Notes under the pieces: model-generated
What the model was told of the DNA's origin: nothing
Seen by the model: only the letters and a program-made list of their open reading frames with translations
The model's database searches: none
Shown: positions 16,943 through 25,758 of the stretch, in pieces
Layout of the letters: the number at the start of each line of letters is the position of its first letter
How positions within the stretch are numbered: position 1 is the first letter of the stretch
DNA from: an uncultured Bacteroidales bacterium
Lineage (GTDB): Bacteria > Bacteroidota > Bacteroidia > Bacteroidales > Paludibacteraceae
Length of the DNA stretch: 64,000 bases
Direction of reading: 5' to 3'
Assembly (NCBI GenBank): GCA_902780495.1
Contig: CACZFM010000005.1
Span: forward strand, 1 to 64,000
Program-made: the position numbers and the translations under genes

Positions 16943-17545
16943 TTACACGAGAAGTTTTCGGCTAAACTCGCGGAGTTGTTCTTTATCCTGCAACATAGCA
17001 CGGATTGTCTGCAACGCACGGACATTTCTCTCCGACTGCAACCACAACTTCATATAGCCATTCTCGCCATATTTTTCCACCAAATGCACATACGCCCTTT
17101 CAAAAAGCCAATCAAAATCGGCATCCGGCTTTTCTTGCAAACCAAAGAACAACGCCCGACGGATGATGGTCTCCGGTTCCAGTTGCCGGTCAGCCTCCGC
17201 CACAATCGCCCCGTAAATGGTTCGCGGCGGGCGCTTGCTGCTTGCCCGATGGTCCTCTACTGCATCCCGCATAATCAGCAATTGCTCTTCGGTGAACCAC
17301 TCGCGTAAACGCCTGTCTGCCAGCAAGATCTCTCCGGAATGGATATGATGTGACTCACGGTCCACAGCAAGTCCCAAATCGTGGTAAGCAGCAATGACCA
17401 ACGCCATCCGTTCGTCCGCCCCATGTTCCTTTGCCAACTTGAGGCTCTCTGCAATCACCGCATCGGCATGGTCGCGCTGATGCCCCTTATCAAAAGCGGC
17501 ATAACGCGGCAAAATCTGCGAATGGATATACTCGTCAAGGGACAT
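16943..17545 (-). CDS. HD-domain hydrolase, 200 aa
   Basis: The metal-binding HD pattern is visible as HQRDHADAVI (about residue 22), AAYHDLG (HD pair near residue 69), ESHHIHSGE and VEDHR. The layout is that of HD-domain phosphohydrolases acting on nucleotides or related compounds. No signal peptide. It starts 5 bases after the fcl stop and is the last gene of the long minus-strand polysaccharide transcription unit; a direct role in sugar metabolism is not shown. Confidence 0.82.
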   Translation of the reverse strand: MSLDEYIHSQILPRYAAFDKGHQRDHADAVIAESLKLAKEHGADERMALVIAAYHDLGLAVDRESHHIHSGEILLADRRLREWFTEEQLLIMRDAVEDHRASSKRPPRTIYGAIVAEADRQLEPETIIRRALFFGLQEKPDADFDWLFERAYVHLVEKYGENGYMKLWLQSERNVRALQTIRAMLQDKEQLREFSRKLLV

Positions 17546-17550
17546 CGGCT

Positions 17551-18495
17551 CTACCGTTCGGCACGCATCGGGTTCTCCAAGAAATCCTTATAGGCAAGAC
17601 GGATACCGTCCTCCAATTCGGTCTTGTAGGTCCACCCTAAACGTGTAGCTTTCGACACATCCAACAACTTACGCGGCGTACCATTGGGACGGGTAGTATC
17701 CCATTGTATCTTTCCTTTGTACCCAACAACCTTGGCAACAAGTTCCGTCAGTTCTTTGATACTCAATTCCTTTCCCGTACCGGCATTCACCGTCTCATTA
17801 CCGGAATAGTTGTTCATCAGGAAGACACACAGATTCGCCAAATCATCCACATACAAGAACTCCCGCAACGGGCTTCCGTCTCCCCAACAGGTGACAGACT
17901 CCGCCCCACTCTTCTTTGCCTCATGGAAGCGACGAATCAATGCCGGCAAGACATGTGAATGCTCAGGATGGTAGTTATCATTAGGGCCGTACAGATTGGT
18001 CGGCATAACGGAAATGAAGTCCGTTCCGTACTGACGATTAAGGAACTCGCAGTATTTGAGTCCGGAAATCTTCGCCAAGGCATACGCCTCGTTGGTCTTC
18101 TCCAACTCTGAAGTCAAGAGACAATCCTCTTTCATCGGTTGGGGAGCCATACGCGGATAGATACAACTGGAACCGAGGAACTCCAACTTCTTACAGCCAT
18201 TCTTCCATGCGGAATGAATGACATTCATTTCCAGAATCATGTTATCGTACATGAAGTCCGCCAAAGCATTCTGGTTCGCCACGATTCCCCCGACTTTGGC
18301 GGCTGCAAGGAAGACATATTCGGGTTTCTCTTCCGCAAAAAACGCCTCCACAGCCTCCTGACGCGTGAGGTCAAGTTCCTTATGGGTACGGAGAACAAGA
18401 TTGGTATAGCCCTGCCGTTGCAATTCACGTACGATGGCACTGCCCACCATTCCACGGTGACCCGCCACATATATTTTAGCTTGCTTGTCCATCAT
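17551..18495 (-). CDS. fcl: GDP-L-fucose synthase, 314 aa
   Basis: Extended SDR enzyme with the NAD(P)-binding motif [13 protein letters not shown] near residue 10, the family block [16 protein letters not shown], the catalytic YALAK (from [15 protein letters not shown]) and [22 protein letters not shown], which is diagnostic. It converts the 4-keto-6-deoxymannose product of Gmd to GDP-L-fucose by epimerisation and reduction. It directly follows gmd (10 bases). Together they supply fucose for the surface polysaccharide, or for fucosylated glycoproteins known in Bacteroidales. Confidence 0.96.
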   Translation of the reverse strand: MMDKQAKIYVAGHRGMVGSAIVRELQRQGYTNLVLRTHKELDLTRQEAVEAFFAEEKPEYVFLAAAKVGGIVANQNALADFMYDNMILEMNVIHSAWKNGCKKLEFLGSSCIYPRMAPQPMKEDCLLTSELEKTNEAYALAKISGLKYCEFLNRQYGTDFISVMPTNLYGPNDNYHPEHSHVLPALIRRFHEAKKSGAESVTCWGDGSPLREFLYVDDLANLCVFLMNNYSGNETVNAGTGKELSIKELTELVAKVVGYKGKIQWDTTRPNGTPRKLLDVSKATRLGWTYKTELEDGIRLAYKDFLENPMRAER

Positions 18496-18505
18496 AGCAG
18501 GATTG

Positions 18506-19564
18506 TTATTTGATTGATTCCAAATCGTGACGTACCATAATCTTTATCAGTTCCTCAAAGGTGGTTTTTGTCGGATTCCAGCCAAGCAGTGTCTTTGCCT
18601 TGGTAGGATCGCCACAAAGCTGCTCCACCTCGGTAGGGCGGAAGAACTTCGGATCCACCTCCACCAATATACGGCCGTTCGAATCAAGACCTTTCTCGTC
18701 AACGCCTTCTCCCTCCCAGTGCAGTTCAATACCTGCCTCACGGAACGCAAGGGTGCAGAACTCACGGACGGTGTGCATCTCACCGGTAGCAATCACGAAA
18801 TCTTCAGGGGTCGGATTTTGCAAAATAAGCCACATGCACTCCACATAATCTTTCGCATATCCCCAATCACGACGGGCACTGAGGTTACCCAGATATAGTT
18901 TGTCTTGCTTCCCTTTGGCGATGGCAGCAGCCGCCAATGTAATCTTACGCGTAACAAAGTTCTCCCCACGGCGTTCGGACTCGTGATTGAAGAGAATGCC
19001 GTTAACGGCGAACATATTATAGGCTTCGCGGTAGTTTTTGGTAATCCAGAAGCCGTATTGCTTTGCTACGCCATAAGGGCTACGCGGGTAAAACGGAGTC
19101 GTCTCACGCTGCGGAACCTCCTGAACGAGGCCGAACAATTCGGACGTGGAAGCTTGATAAATTTTTGTCTGACGCTCCAAGCCCAGCATACGCACTGCCT
19201 CCAGCAACCGCAGCGTACCAATAGCATCCGCATCCGCAGTATATTCCGGCACATCAAACGACACTTTTACATGGCTCTGCGCAGCCAGATTGTAGATTTC
19301 ATCAGGATGAATCTCACCGATGATGCGGATCAGCGACGAAGAATCGGTCATATCCCCATAGTGGAGATTGATGGCACGTTTCTTTTTCTGGTCACGTACC
19401 CATTCCTGCAGATACAAGTGTTCGATACGACCTGTGTTGAAGGTGGAAGAACGACGGAGAATGCCGTGCACTTCATACCCTTTTTCAAGCAGAAACTCTG
19501 CTAAGAAACTGCCGTCCTGTCCGGTAATACCGGTAATAAGCGCTTTTTTCATACGTATTATCAT
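18506..19564 (-). CDS. gmd: GDP-mannose 4,6-dehydratase, 352 aa
   Basis: Short-chain dehydrogenase fold with [16 protein letters not shown] at the N-terminus, [13 protein letters not shown], the family block [27 protein letters not shown] and the catalytic [12 protein letters not shown]. Length is standard. It makes GDP-4-keto-6-deoxymannose, the substrate of the adjacent fcl product. It competes for GDP-mannose with the AlgD-like dehydrogenase encoded 3 kb upstream. Confidence 0.97.
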   Translation of the reverse strand: MIIRMKKALITGITGQDGSFLAEFLLEKGYEVHGILRRSSTFNTGRIEHLYLQEWVRDQKKKRAINLHYGDMTDSSSLIRIIGEIHPDEIYNLAAQSHVKVSFDVPEYTADADAIGTLRLLEAVRMLGLERQTKIYQASTSELFGLVQEVPQRETTPFYPRSPYGVAKQYGFWITKNYREAYNMFAVNGILFNHESERRGENFVTRKITLAAAAIAKGKQDKLYLGNLSARRDWGYAKDYVECMWLILQNPTPEDFVIATGEMHTVREFCTLAFREAGIELHWEGEGVDEKGLDSNGRILVEVDPKFFRPTEVEQLCGDPTKAKTLLGWNPTKTTFEELIKIMVRHDLESIK

Positions 19565-19588
19565 TTTATTTATTATATACCATATTGT

Positions 19589-20731
19589 TTATTCCCATTT
19601 TCGTGTATTCTCACCGCGTTTGAAACGGTCCCAACTCTGGGCAATGGTGGTTGCCACCATGTGCCGTGCATATACCGGTTCGAAACGGGCAATCTCCCGC
19701 GCATCATGCCAACGCAAACGAAACGTATATAGTTTGCGCAAGATAATGTTTTTCGGAGCCGTATCCTTTTCTTTAGGTCTTTTCGCAGGACGGTTCAACA
19801 CTGCAGCGAAAAGGGCTTCCGCTTTCTCGCGACAGGCATCCGTATACAACGGGCATTGAGACTCTGGCAAACCGAGATAGTGCACCATAATATACGCATA
19901 CAATTTCCAGACTTCCAATAAATGCAACTTGCGCAGATTCGTCTGCAAATAGGTGGCCAAATCGGCATAAGAGACATTGTCCGGTTTGCCTTTGGACAAC
20001 AAGAGTGCAAGGTCACAGAACTGTCGCAACACAGCCGTACGGCTATCCACAAAATGCTCCCAGGAGTGGAAAAATACGAACAACACATTAAACCGCCATT
20101 CCGGCTCATACCATTGTTCCTCTGCAGATTGATACAGATACGCATTAGCGACCAAGGCATCTTGCTCCAACGCATCATATATGCGGGCATCACGAGGATG
20201 AGCGAACGAAGCACTCACACGGTGCATTTCCACTGCAGTGCGCTCCAAGGTAATGTTATAGTGCTTATAGTGGTCCTCTTCCGCTTCGAACAGCGCCGCT
20301 TCCGGAAAAGCCGCCCGAAGTGCGGCAGCTCCCGGATGATACGCCTCTTTCCCGACAAACAAATCCACATCACCCCACTCCCGAAGATATGGTTTCGCAT
20401 ACAAGCGGGCAAGCGTGAAACCCTTTATCATCACAGAGCGTATTCCCGCATCGGTCAATGCCGTTACAGCCCGCTGCATGGCGGAAGACATCAACTGCTG
20501 TTGCATAAAATTGGTGGCGCAATGCTGCTTGAGCATCAATTTGGTCTTTTCATCCACCCCGTCCGAATAGTCAGAAAGCAACTCTTCTGCGATGAGCGCC
20601 AAGGTCCCCTGCCGCGCTGCCAATTGCAACACACCCGACAAATCGGTCAGTTCCACTTTGCTATGAGAAAAACCAAGCGCTTTTCGTAACAAATCTATGT
20701 AGATGCGTTCTTTTTCCATACTCTTTACCAT
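19589..20731 (-). CDS. Uncharacterised nucleotidyltransferase-fold protein (NTP_transf_5), 380 aa
   Basis: The region IRSVMIKGFTLARLYAKP followed by LREWGDVDLFV (Asp121 and Asp123) is the signature of the NTP_transf_5 family, often found in polysaccharide and peptide-modification clusters with no proven reaction. The rest is helical (EQWYEPEWRFNVLFVFFHSWEHFVD). Its start overlaps the stop of the FemAB-like gene by 7 bases, so the two are translationally linked. A nucleotidyl-transfer role in surface glycan modification is plausible but inferred only. Confidence 0.75.
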   Translation of the reverse strand: MVKSMEKERIYIDLLRKALGFSHSKVELTDLSGVLQLAARQGTLALIAEELLSDYSDGVDEKTKLMLKQHCATNFMQQQLMSSAMQRAVTALTDAGIRSVMIKGFTLARLYAKPYLREWGDVDLFVGKEAYHPGAAALRAAFPEAALFEAEEDHYKHYNITLERTAVEMHRVSASFAHPRDARIYDALEQDALVANAYLYQSAEEQWYEPEWRFNVLFVFFHSWEHFVDSRTAVLRQFCDLALLLSKGKPDNVSYADLATYLQTNLRKLHLLEVWKLYAYIMVHYLGLPESQCPLYTDACREKAEALFAAVLNRPAKRPKEKDTAPKNIILRKLYTFRLRWHDAREIARFEPVYARHMVATTIAQSWDRFKRGENTRKWE

Positions 20732-21738
20732 TGTTTTTGTATTTTCACACCCAGTGTACCTATTTTGAACAACAAGGGGTTCACCACATAAAGGAAACGT
20801 CCATGCTCCATAAGCGTTCCTCCGAACTCCGCCTTAAAATTGCGCACGCCATACGGCACATTCGGCTGACCGGCACCCATTATGTCAAACATCGGTATCC
20901 CATGCCCGTTGGCATACTGCATTGCCGCCCAAGTGGCCATCACCGAGGGATATTGATTCTTGAATTCCACATCCAGGCCGCATACGAACCACTCGTAGAT
21001 ACACCTCCCTTGCATAATGGGGCACATAATACCACCTATGACTTTGCTCTCGTACTTGACAAACAGATATTTGCCGAGTCCCTTGCGATAAAATGCCAAG
21101 AAAAAGTCTATGGGGAACAGCGGCCTTTTCACTTTGGTCCGATAAAGGTTCTCCAAAATACGATACCAATCTTTCACATCCTGTTCCGTCCCCGTTTCTT
21201 CAATTCTCACCCCCGTGGCGATGGCTTTTCTGATTTGCCGGTGACGCGTTTCGCTCAACCTATTCCACATCTCGTTTTCGTCTGCACAATGGATATGAAA
21301 GTTCAGATGCGGCATATATTCAAAACCGGCCTTTCCAAAGGCAGATTTCCACCGGCTATAATCATTGAAATTCCGTGTTTCGATGTATATCGGAGCGTTT
21401 GCACCTGTTGACAGTTGCTGCCGCAACGTTGATAGCAGAAGCGAGACATCTTCGTTTATGCAGTCATCCGCAAGACAGGGACCGCCGACAATGATGGCAC
21501 GACGGGTGAAGAATTGTTTTATTCTGCAATGTTCCTGCGTCACATATCCGACACAGACAGCCGCCAACTTGCCATTGCCGGAAACAGCGCAGACAAAAGG
21601 ATGCAACATTTCCGGCAAAGAGGCGTAAAAATCATACGCTTCCGAAGACTGGAACCAATTGCCGGTCTTACTCTGCTTAACCAATGCAGCCCATTGCTGC
21701 TTGTCAATCTCATTATATGTCAGCAAGCACGATGACAC
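20725..21738 (-). CDS. FemAB/GNAT-like acyltransferase, 337 aa (copy 1)
   Basis: The protein has the double-GNAT FemAB layout: N-terminal NWFQSSEAYDFYASLPEMLHP and APIYIETRNFNDYSRW, then C-terminal IYEWFVCGLD, TWAAMQYANGHGIPMFDIMGAG and VPYGVRNFKAEFGG. FemAB-like enzymes transfer amino acids or acyl groups to cell-wall or polysaccharide sugars; here modification of a glycan by an amino acid is likely, since the gene is in the polysaccharide locus. A paralogue at 24706-25758 keeps the same blocks. Unlike that copy, the region before APIYIE has ordinary sequence (LSTGANAPIYIE), which is a useful reference for the repeat insertion there. Confidence 0.78.
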   Translation of the reverse strand: MSSCLLTYNEIDKQQWAALVKQSKTGNWFQSSEAYDFYASLPEMLHPFVCAVSGNGKLAAVCVGYVTQEHCRIKQFFTRRAIIVGGPCLADDCINEDVSLLLSTLRQQLSTGANAPIYIETRNFNDYSRWKSAFGKAGFEYMPHLNFHIHCADENEMWNRLSETRHRQIRKAIATGVRIEETGTEQDVKDWYRILENLYRTKVKRPLFPIDFFLAFYRKGLGKYLFVKYESKVIGGIMCPIMQGRCIYEWFVCGLDVEFKNQYPSVMATWAAMQYANGHGIPMFDIMGAGQPNVPYGVRNFKAEFGGTLMEHGRFLYVVNPLLFKIGTLGVKIQKQW

Positions 21739-21775
21739 CTTTTGTTTTATTGAATAACGAGGAGACGATAGAAAA

Positions 21776-23188
21776 CTAAAATTCCGTTTGACGAAAATCT
21801 TGTTTCGTTACCGACTGCTGGGCAGAACGATTGGCATTGATATCGCCCCACGAAAGCCCCTCATAATGGCCTTCATAATCCACTTCTTTCCATTGGCGCA
21901 CCAAATCAACGACCACCTTATTCGGATATTTCGTCAATACTTCCGCAAAATCTTTTTCTTTGTTCGTTACCACCAGCACATCGCTCTCACGGCAAACTGT
22001 CTCCAAATCGTCCGTCACAAAATGCTGCAAGTGCGGAATCTTTGCCATAATGAAATCCTTGTTCGTTCCGGTCAGTTCACTCACTTTCACGTTTTTGTCA
22101 TAGATGCGTATCTCAAATCCTTTCCCCAGCAGACTCTCCACCACATCCACAATCGGTGAACAACGCAGGTCATCCGTTCCCGACTTGAACGAGAGGCCGA
22201 GAATACCAACCTTACGCAGGCCTTGTGCCATGATGAGTTGTACCGCACGGCGTTTCTGCAACTCATTCGACTCGCCAATCGCTTCAATCACAGGCACATC
22301 CACATAATGGTCATGCGCCAAGGTCTTCAATGCTTTCATGTCCTTCGGCAGACAAGAGCCGCCGTATGCAAACCCCGGTTTGAAGTAATACGGACTGATG
22401 TTTAATTGCTTGTCTTTGCAGAAAATTTCCATCACTTTGTGACTATCGATGTTCAGTTCTTTGCAGATGTTGCCCACCTCGTTGCCGAACACAATCTTCA
22501 GCGCGTGATAAGTGTTATTCACGTATTTCATCATCTCCGCCACACGTATATCGGTGCAGATGAACTCCGCCTCAATGCCTTTGTAAATCTCACGGAACAC
22601 ACTCTCTGCTTCCGGCATATCGGCACCGACCAACGTCAACGGTGGATTAAAATAATCCTTCACAGACGTCCCTTCCCGCAAGAACTCCGGATTACTGACG
22701 ATGGTAAAGTCTTTTCCACGAACGAGTCCGCTTGCCTCGGCGATTATCTCCCCCACTTTCTCGTTCGTTCCCGGCAACACGGTGGAGCGGATGGCAACGA
22801 TATGGCGTAGCGTTCCGCCAATTGGTGATTGGTCATTGATGATTGGTAATTTGTGCGCCAACGCTTCCCCGATCTGTTTTGCAACGGCAAAGATGTAGTT
22901 GAGATTGAGATGTCCTTCTTTAGAAGAAGGCGTACCGACAACAATGAAGGAAACATCGGTAGCATGCACCGCTTCGCGTACATCCATGGTAGCAGACATC
23001 AGTCCTTTGGCGTGCGCCTCTGCGCATAACTCGGCTATGCCTTCCTCAATGATAGTCGGTTTACCCTCGTTAATCAATCGCACTTTATTCTCATTGACAT
23101 CCACGCCAATGACGGTATGACCTAATTTGGCTAAACATGCTGCACCCACACAGCCAACATACCCTAATCCAAAAATCGATATATTCAT
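21776..23188 (-). CDS. GDP-mannose 6-dehydrogenase-like (AlgD family) enzyme, 470 aa
   Basis: NAD-dependent nucleotide-sugar dehydrogenase: ISIFGLGYVGCVGAACLA at the N-terminus, VGTPSSKEGHLNLNYI, RSTVLPGT, SNPEFLREGTSVKDY, catalytic Cys in AYGGSCLPKDMKAL, and GLSFKSGTDDLRCSPIV. Several of these phrases fit AlgD more closely than UDP-glucose dehydrogenase (GGSCFPKD) or WecC. The expected product is GDP-mannuronate; UDP-glucuronate cannot be ruled out. Between ALAHK and RHIVAIRSTV there is an extra stretch LPIINDQSPIGG encoded by a CCAAT-type micro-repeat (22818-22853). The last 30 residues (SAQQSVTKQDFRQTEF) are also atypical. Confidence 0.85.
   Translation of the reverse strand: MNISIFGLGYVGCVGAACLAKLGHTVIGVDVNENKVRLINEGKPTIIEEGIAELCAEAHAKGLMSATMDVREAVHATDVSFIVVGTPSSKEGHLNLNYIFAVAKQIGEALAHKLPIINDQSPIGGTLRHIVAIRSTVLPGTNEKVGEIIAEASGLVRGKDFTIVSNPEFLREGTSVKDYFNPPLTLVGADMPEAESVFREIYKGIEAEFICTDIRVAEMMKYVNNTYHALKIVFGNEVGNICKELNIDSHKVMEIFCKDKQLNISPYYFKPGFAYGGSCLPKDMKALKTLAHDHYVDVPVIEAIGESNELQKRRAVQLIMAQGLRKVGILGLSFKSGTDDLRCSPIVDVVESLLGKGFEIRIYDKNVKVSELTGTNKDFIMAKIPHLQHFVTDDLETVCRESDVLVVTNKEKDFAEVLTKYPNKVVVDLVRQWKEVDYEGHYEGLSWGDINANRSAQQSVTKQDFRQTEF
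22818..22853. repeat. In-frame micro-repeat inside the AlgD-like gene
   Basis: The tract is made of ATTGGTGATTGG / TCATTGATG / ATTGGTAATTTG words. It encodes KLPIINDQSPIGG in the sense strand, a stretch that AlgD proteins do not have at that point as I recall them. Similar words occur at 37919-37957 and 57471-57515. Confidence 0.75.
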
Positions 23189-23200
23189 TGTTATAATGTT

Positions 23201-23234
23201 TAACGAATTAAAGAATTAACGAGTTAACGAATTA
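23201..23234. repeat. Heptamer micro-repeat downstream of four-helix gene copy 1
   Basis: TAACGAATTAAAGAATTAAC then GAGTTAACGAATTA: heptamers of the type TTAACGA/ATTAAAG. It encodes the last residues (NSLTR-stop) of the four-helix protein. Confidence 0.75.
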
Positions 23235-23640
23235 TCTCCAAGGATCTTACGGCGCATCCCTGATAGCAATGCCGCCACTCTACTTATTTGTTCATTGATA
23301 ATATCCATATCATGTTGCGCAATATAACCCAAATCATGCGCTATATCTACCTGACAATCCACTTCCATTAACGAGCCAAAAGCCATTTCCAAAAAATGCG
23401 CTTGATCTTTAGAAGAAGTTCGTCCACTTCCCTCGGCAATATTTGAAGGCACCATATTACTGCACGACGCAATTGGTCACATAGAGCATATTGCTCTTCT
23501 TGGGGGAACTCTTTGAGAGTACCATAAATAGACATAACAAGTTGTTTTGACTCCTTGTATGCCTCTAAATTTTTATAACTATATTTTGCTTCTTTCATAT
23601 CTTTTATTTCTATCATTCTTTCACTCTTTAACTCTTTCAT
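23216..23640 (-). pseudogene. Four-helix bundle protein (S23/IVP type), copy 1, frameshifted
   Basis: Two frames together make one protein of the 23S-rRNA-intervening-sequence (S23/IVP, TIGR02436-like) family. The first reads KNLEAYKESKQLVMSIYG to CDQLRRAV near 23450; the second reads VPSNIAEGSGRTSSKDQAHFLEMAFGSLMEVDCQV to the stop at 23216. The family hallmark LRRAxxSVPSNIAEG is split by the loss of one base at about 23453. Start codons lie in the micro-repeat 23612-23678 and the C-terminal codons in the micro-repeat 23201-23234. These small pentameric proteins have no assigned enzymatic role; the relative Avd assists diversity-generating retroelements. Confidence 0.8.
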
Positions 23641-23678
23641 TCCTTCATTCCTTCACTCTTTAACTCTTTCACTCCTTC
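23612..23678. repeat. Micro-repeat spanning a stop-start junction
   Basis: On the minus strand the words GAGTGAAAGAGTTAAAGAG and GAATGAAGGAATGAAA repeat. It encodes the C-terminus of the DUF354 protein (GVKELKSEGMKE-stop) and the apparent N-terminus of the four-helix protein (MKELKSERMIE). Confidence 0.8.
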
Positions 23679-24704
23679 CACGAGCTTTAGCATATATGCG
23701 TTGATATCGATGAATGCCTCGTCAATCTTTGCGCGTAATGCATCCTGCTCAGCGCTGCGTTCTGTCGCTGTCGTCCGTACGTCCGCTATCTGCGCAATCC
23801 ACTCCTCAAACGCCATCGTCTTTTGATTCTGCAAACTCGCCACCTTGCTCGCCGCCGCATTAGCCGGCATCGAGTACCGTATCCCCAGATAGTACGACGG
23901 TACGCCTAACAGCGCCGCTTCCCGCGCCATCGAATCACCCGACGACACCAACCCTGCCGCATAGTATATCAGGCTATGAATATCTTCGATGGGTTCTTGC
24001 AGCAGAATCCAGTCTGCAGGATATTCATCACGACGTTTCTTCTCTTCGAGTGAGAACAGCACTTTCATTCCAGCCGGTATCTGCTCTTTGATACCCAATA
24101 TCGCCCCACTTGCCTGGCCTGCATAGTTGATGGTCCCCACCGTCACTTCCCGCAGGAACATATATTCTTTCGGCTTTACCCCGTACCGCTCCAACACCTC
24201 CACCTTCGGCACAAAAGTCCGAGGATTCAGATACGCCCATTCTTTCGTGCACCGCAACACATGCGACGGTGCCCCTATCGTCTCGTCCTCATATACGCAG
24301 AAGTTACACTCCGTGTTCCATTTCTCCTTCCATTTCCTGTCGCGTGTCTGCGGATCATCATCGAACGAGTAGTTCGGTATCCCTTTCAATCCGCACACCA
24401 TCGCCAGCTGCATTCCGTTGGAAAAACCGATGTCTATCTTCTTCCCCCGTGCCCAATGCCATAGCTGCCAGTCCCGTATCAGGTTCGCTTCCACAATCGC
24501 CGACCATTTCGTCATCCGATGTCTGCCTACTATATCCACTTGCACATGCGTCAACTGTTCCGTCTCACGCCGCACTATCTTCGCCAACTTCCCTCTATCG
24601 AGCACAGTCAGCCACACGCGGTGTCCCTTCCTCGTCACCGTCTCCACCAGCGGCTTATAGAAGTTCCACTGCGGAATATGATTTATGTCAATCCAAATAT
24701 TCAT
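23637..24704 (-). CDS. DUF354 family glycosyltransferase-like protein, 355 aa
   Basis: Starts MNIWIDINHIPQWNFYKPLV, the typical opening of DUF354 proteins, which have a GT-B-like fold. Later come FSNGMQLAMVCGLKGIPNYSFDDD and the donor-site-like block LIYYAAGLVSSGDSMAREAALLGVPSYYLG. It is probably a sugar transferase or nucleotide-sugar-binding enzyme of the polysaccharide locus; the substrate is unknown. The last 11 residues are encoded by a micro-repeat that carries the stop and the next gene's start, so the natural C-terminus may end near AYMLKLVE. Confidence 0.8.
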   Translation of the reverse strand: MNIWIDINHIPQWNFYKPLVETVTRKGHRVWLTVLDRGKLAKIVRRETEQLTHVQVDIVGRHRMTKWSAIVEANLIRDWQLWHWARGKKIDIGFSNGMQLAMVCGLKGIPNYSFDDDPQTRDRKWKEKWNTECNFCVYEDETIGAPSHVLRCTKEWAYLNPRTFVPKVEVLERYGVKPKEYMFLREVTVGTINYAGQASGAILGIKEQIPAGMKVLFSLEEKKRRDEYPADWILLQEPIEDIHSLIYYAAGLVSSGDSMAREAALLGVPSYYLGIRYSMPANAAASKVASLQNQKTMAFEEWIAQIADVRTTATERSAEQDALRAKIDEAFIDINAYMLKLVEGVKELKSEGMKE

Positions 24705-24705
24705 C

Positions 24706-25758
24706 TTACTTCAGTTTCTTTAATATTTTAACCCCAAAAACGCCTACGCGGTAAAGCAATGGTTTGGTGATACAGAGGAATCGTCCGTGCTCTACTTCTT
24801 TGCCGCCAAAACGTGCTTTAAAATCCCGCACGCCGTAGGCCTCATTGGGAGTACCTGCTCCCATCATATCAAAACGAGACATGCCGTGCTCCGCAGCATA
24901 CATGATACCGGCATAAGTTGCTAATGAAGATGGAAAAATCGATTTCCATTCTCCATCGCGTCCACAAACAAACCACTCGTAGAGACATTTACCCTCTTGC
25001 GCCACGCAAACTGTACCTCCGATAATCTCGGATGAGCCATCTTCCTTAGGCAAAGCCACCAACAGGAAACGTCCATCGGGATGTTTGGCTAATGCTTGAA
25101 AGAAAGATTCTGGGAAAAGGGGTGTCTTCACTTTTGTTTTGTATAGATTGCTAAGTATCTCGTAATACTCATGCACCATTTTCTCTCTCTCATATTCGCT
25201 ATTTATATCATTCGCCAAATCTATTATTTGCGCCCCATCACGAATTGATGTCTTGATATCCCGTTTCCGGCTCTTGCCGAGATTGGCATCAACGACTTCC
25301 ACTGACGATGTATCCACATGGAAGTTCAAATGCGGCACATACTCAAGCCCAGCCTTCTCAAACGCTTCTTTCCATCTACTATAATCGTTAAAGTTCCGGC
25401 ACTCGATGTATATCGGAGCTCCGTTAATTCGTTCACTCATTAATTCTTTCACTCCGTTCATAAAAAGTTCGACTTCTTCTGAACTTGCGTCATCCGCCAA
25501 TACCGGTCCACCAACTATTATTGCTCTACGTGTGAGGAATTGTTTGAAAGCAGACTTTTCGACAGTCACATATCCAACACAAACGGCACGCAATGCACCA
25601 TCATTCTCCAAACCGAACGCAAACGGCTTGAACAGCTCCGGTTGCGACGCATAGAACTCATACGCTTCCGGACTCTGGAACCAATTGCCGGTAGCAGAAG
25701 AAGCCACCAATGCACTCCACTCGTCTCGATTAATATCATTTCTTGATAATACCTTCAT
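24706..25758 (-). CDS. FemAB/GNAT-like acyltransferase, 350 aa (copy 2)
   Basis: Paralogue of 20725-21738, with shared blocks NWFQSPEAYEFYASQPELF, APIYIECRNFNDYSRW (INGAPIYIE), KTPLFPESFF, YEWFVCGRD, MSRFDMMGAGTPNEAYGVRDFKARFGG and the ending LYRVGVFGVKILKKLK. It probably adds an amino acid or acyl group to a glycan. Residues near 105-118 (GVKELMSERING) are encoded by the GAGTGAA-type micro-repeat at 25421-25460 and replace the corresponding LSTLRQQLSTGAN of copy 1. Its start overlaps the end of the upstream GT4 gene by 23 bases. Confidence 0.78.
   Translation of the reverse strand: MKVLSRNDINRDEWSALVASSATGNWFQSPEAYEFYASQPELFKPFAFGLENDGALRAVCVGYVTVEKSAFKQFLTRRAIIVGGPVLADDASSEEVELFMNGVKELMSERINGAPIYIECRNFNDYSRWKEAFEKAGLEYVPHLNFHVDTSSVEVVDANLGKSRKRDIKTSIRDGAQIIDLANDINSEYEREKMVHEYYEILSNLYKTKVKTPLFPESFFQALAKHPDGRFLLVALPKEDGSSEIIGGTVCVAQEGKCLYEWFVCGRDGEWKSIFPSSLATYAGIMYAAEHGMSRFDMMGAGTPNEAYGVRDFKARFGGKEVEHGRFLCITKPLLYRVGVFGVKILKKLK
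25421..25460. repeat. In-frame micro-repeat in FemAB copy 2
   Basis: Sense-strand words GTGAAAGAATTAATGAGTG and AACGAATTAACGG belong to the same heptamer family as the tracts at 23.2 and 23.6 kb. They encode GVKELMSERING in frame. Confidence 0.75.

Noticed and set aside
21776..23188. Annotation as WecC, partner of wecB
   Set aside because: The active-site phrase GGSCLPKD and surrounding motifs fit AlgD/Ugd; WecC has a different Cys motif and the genes are 24 kb apart.
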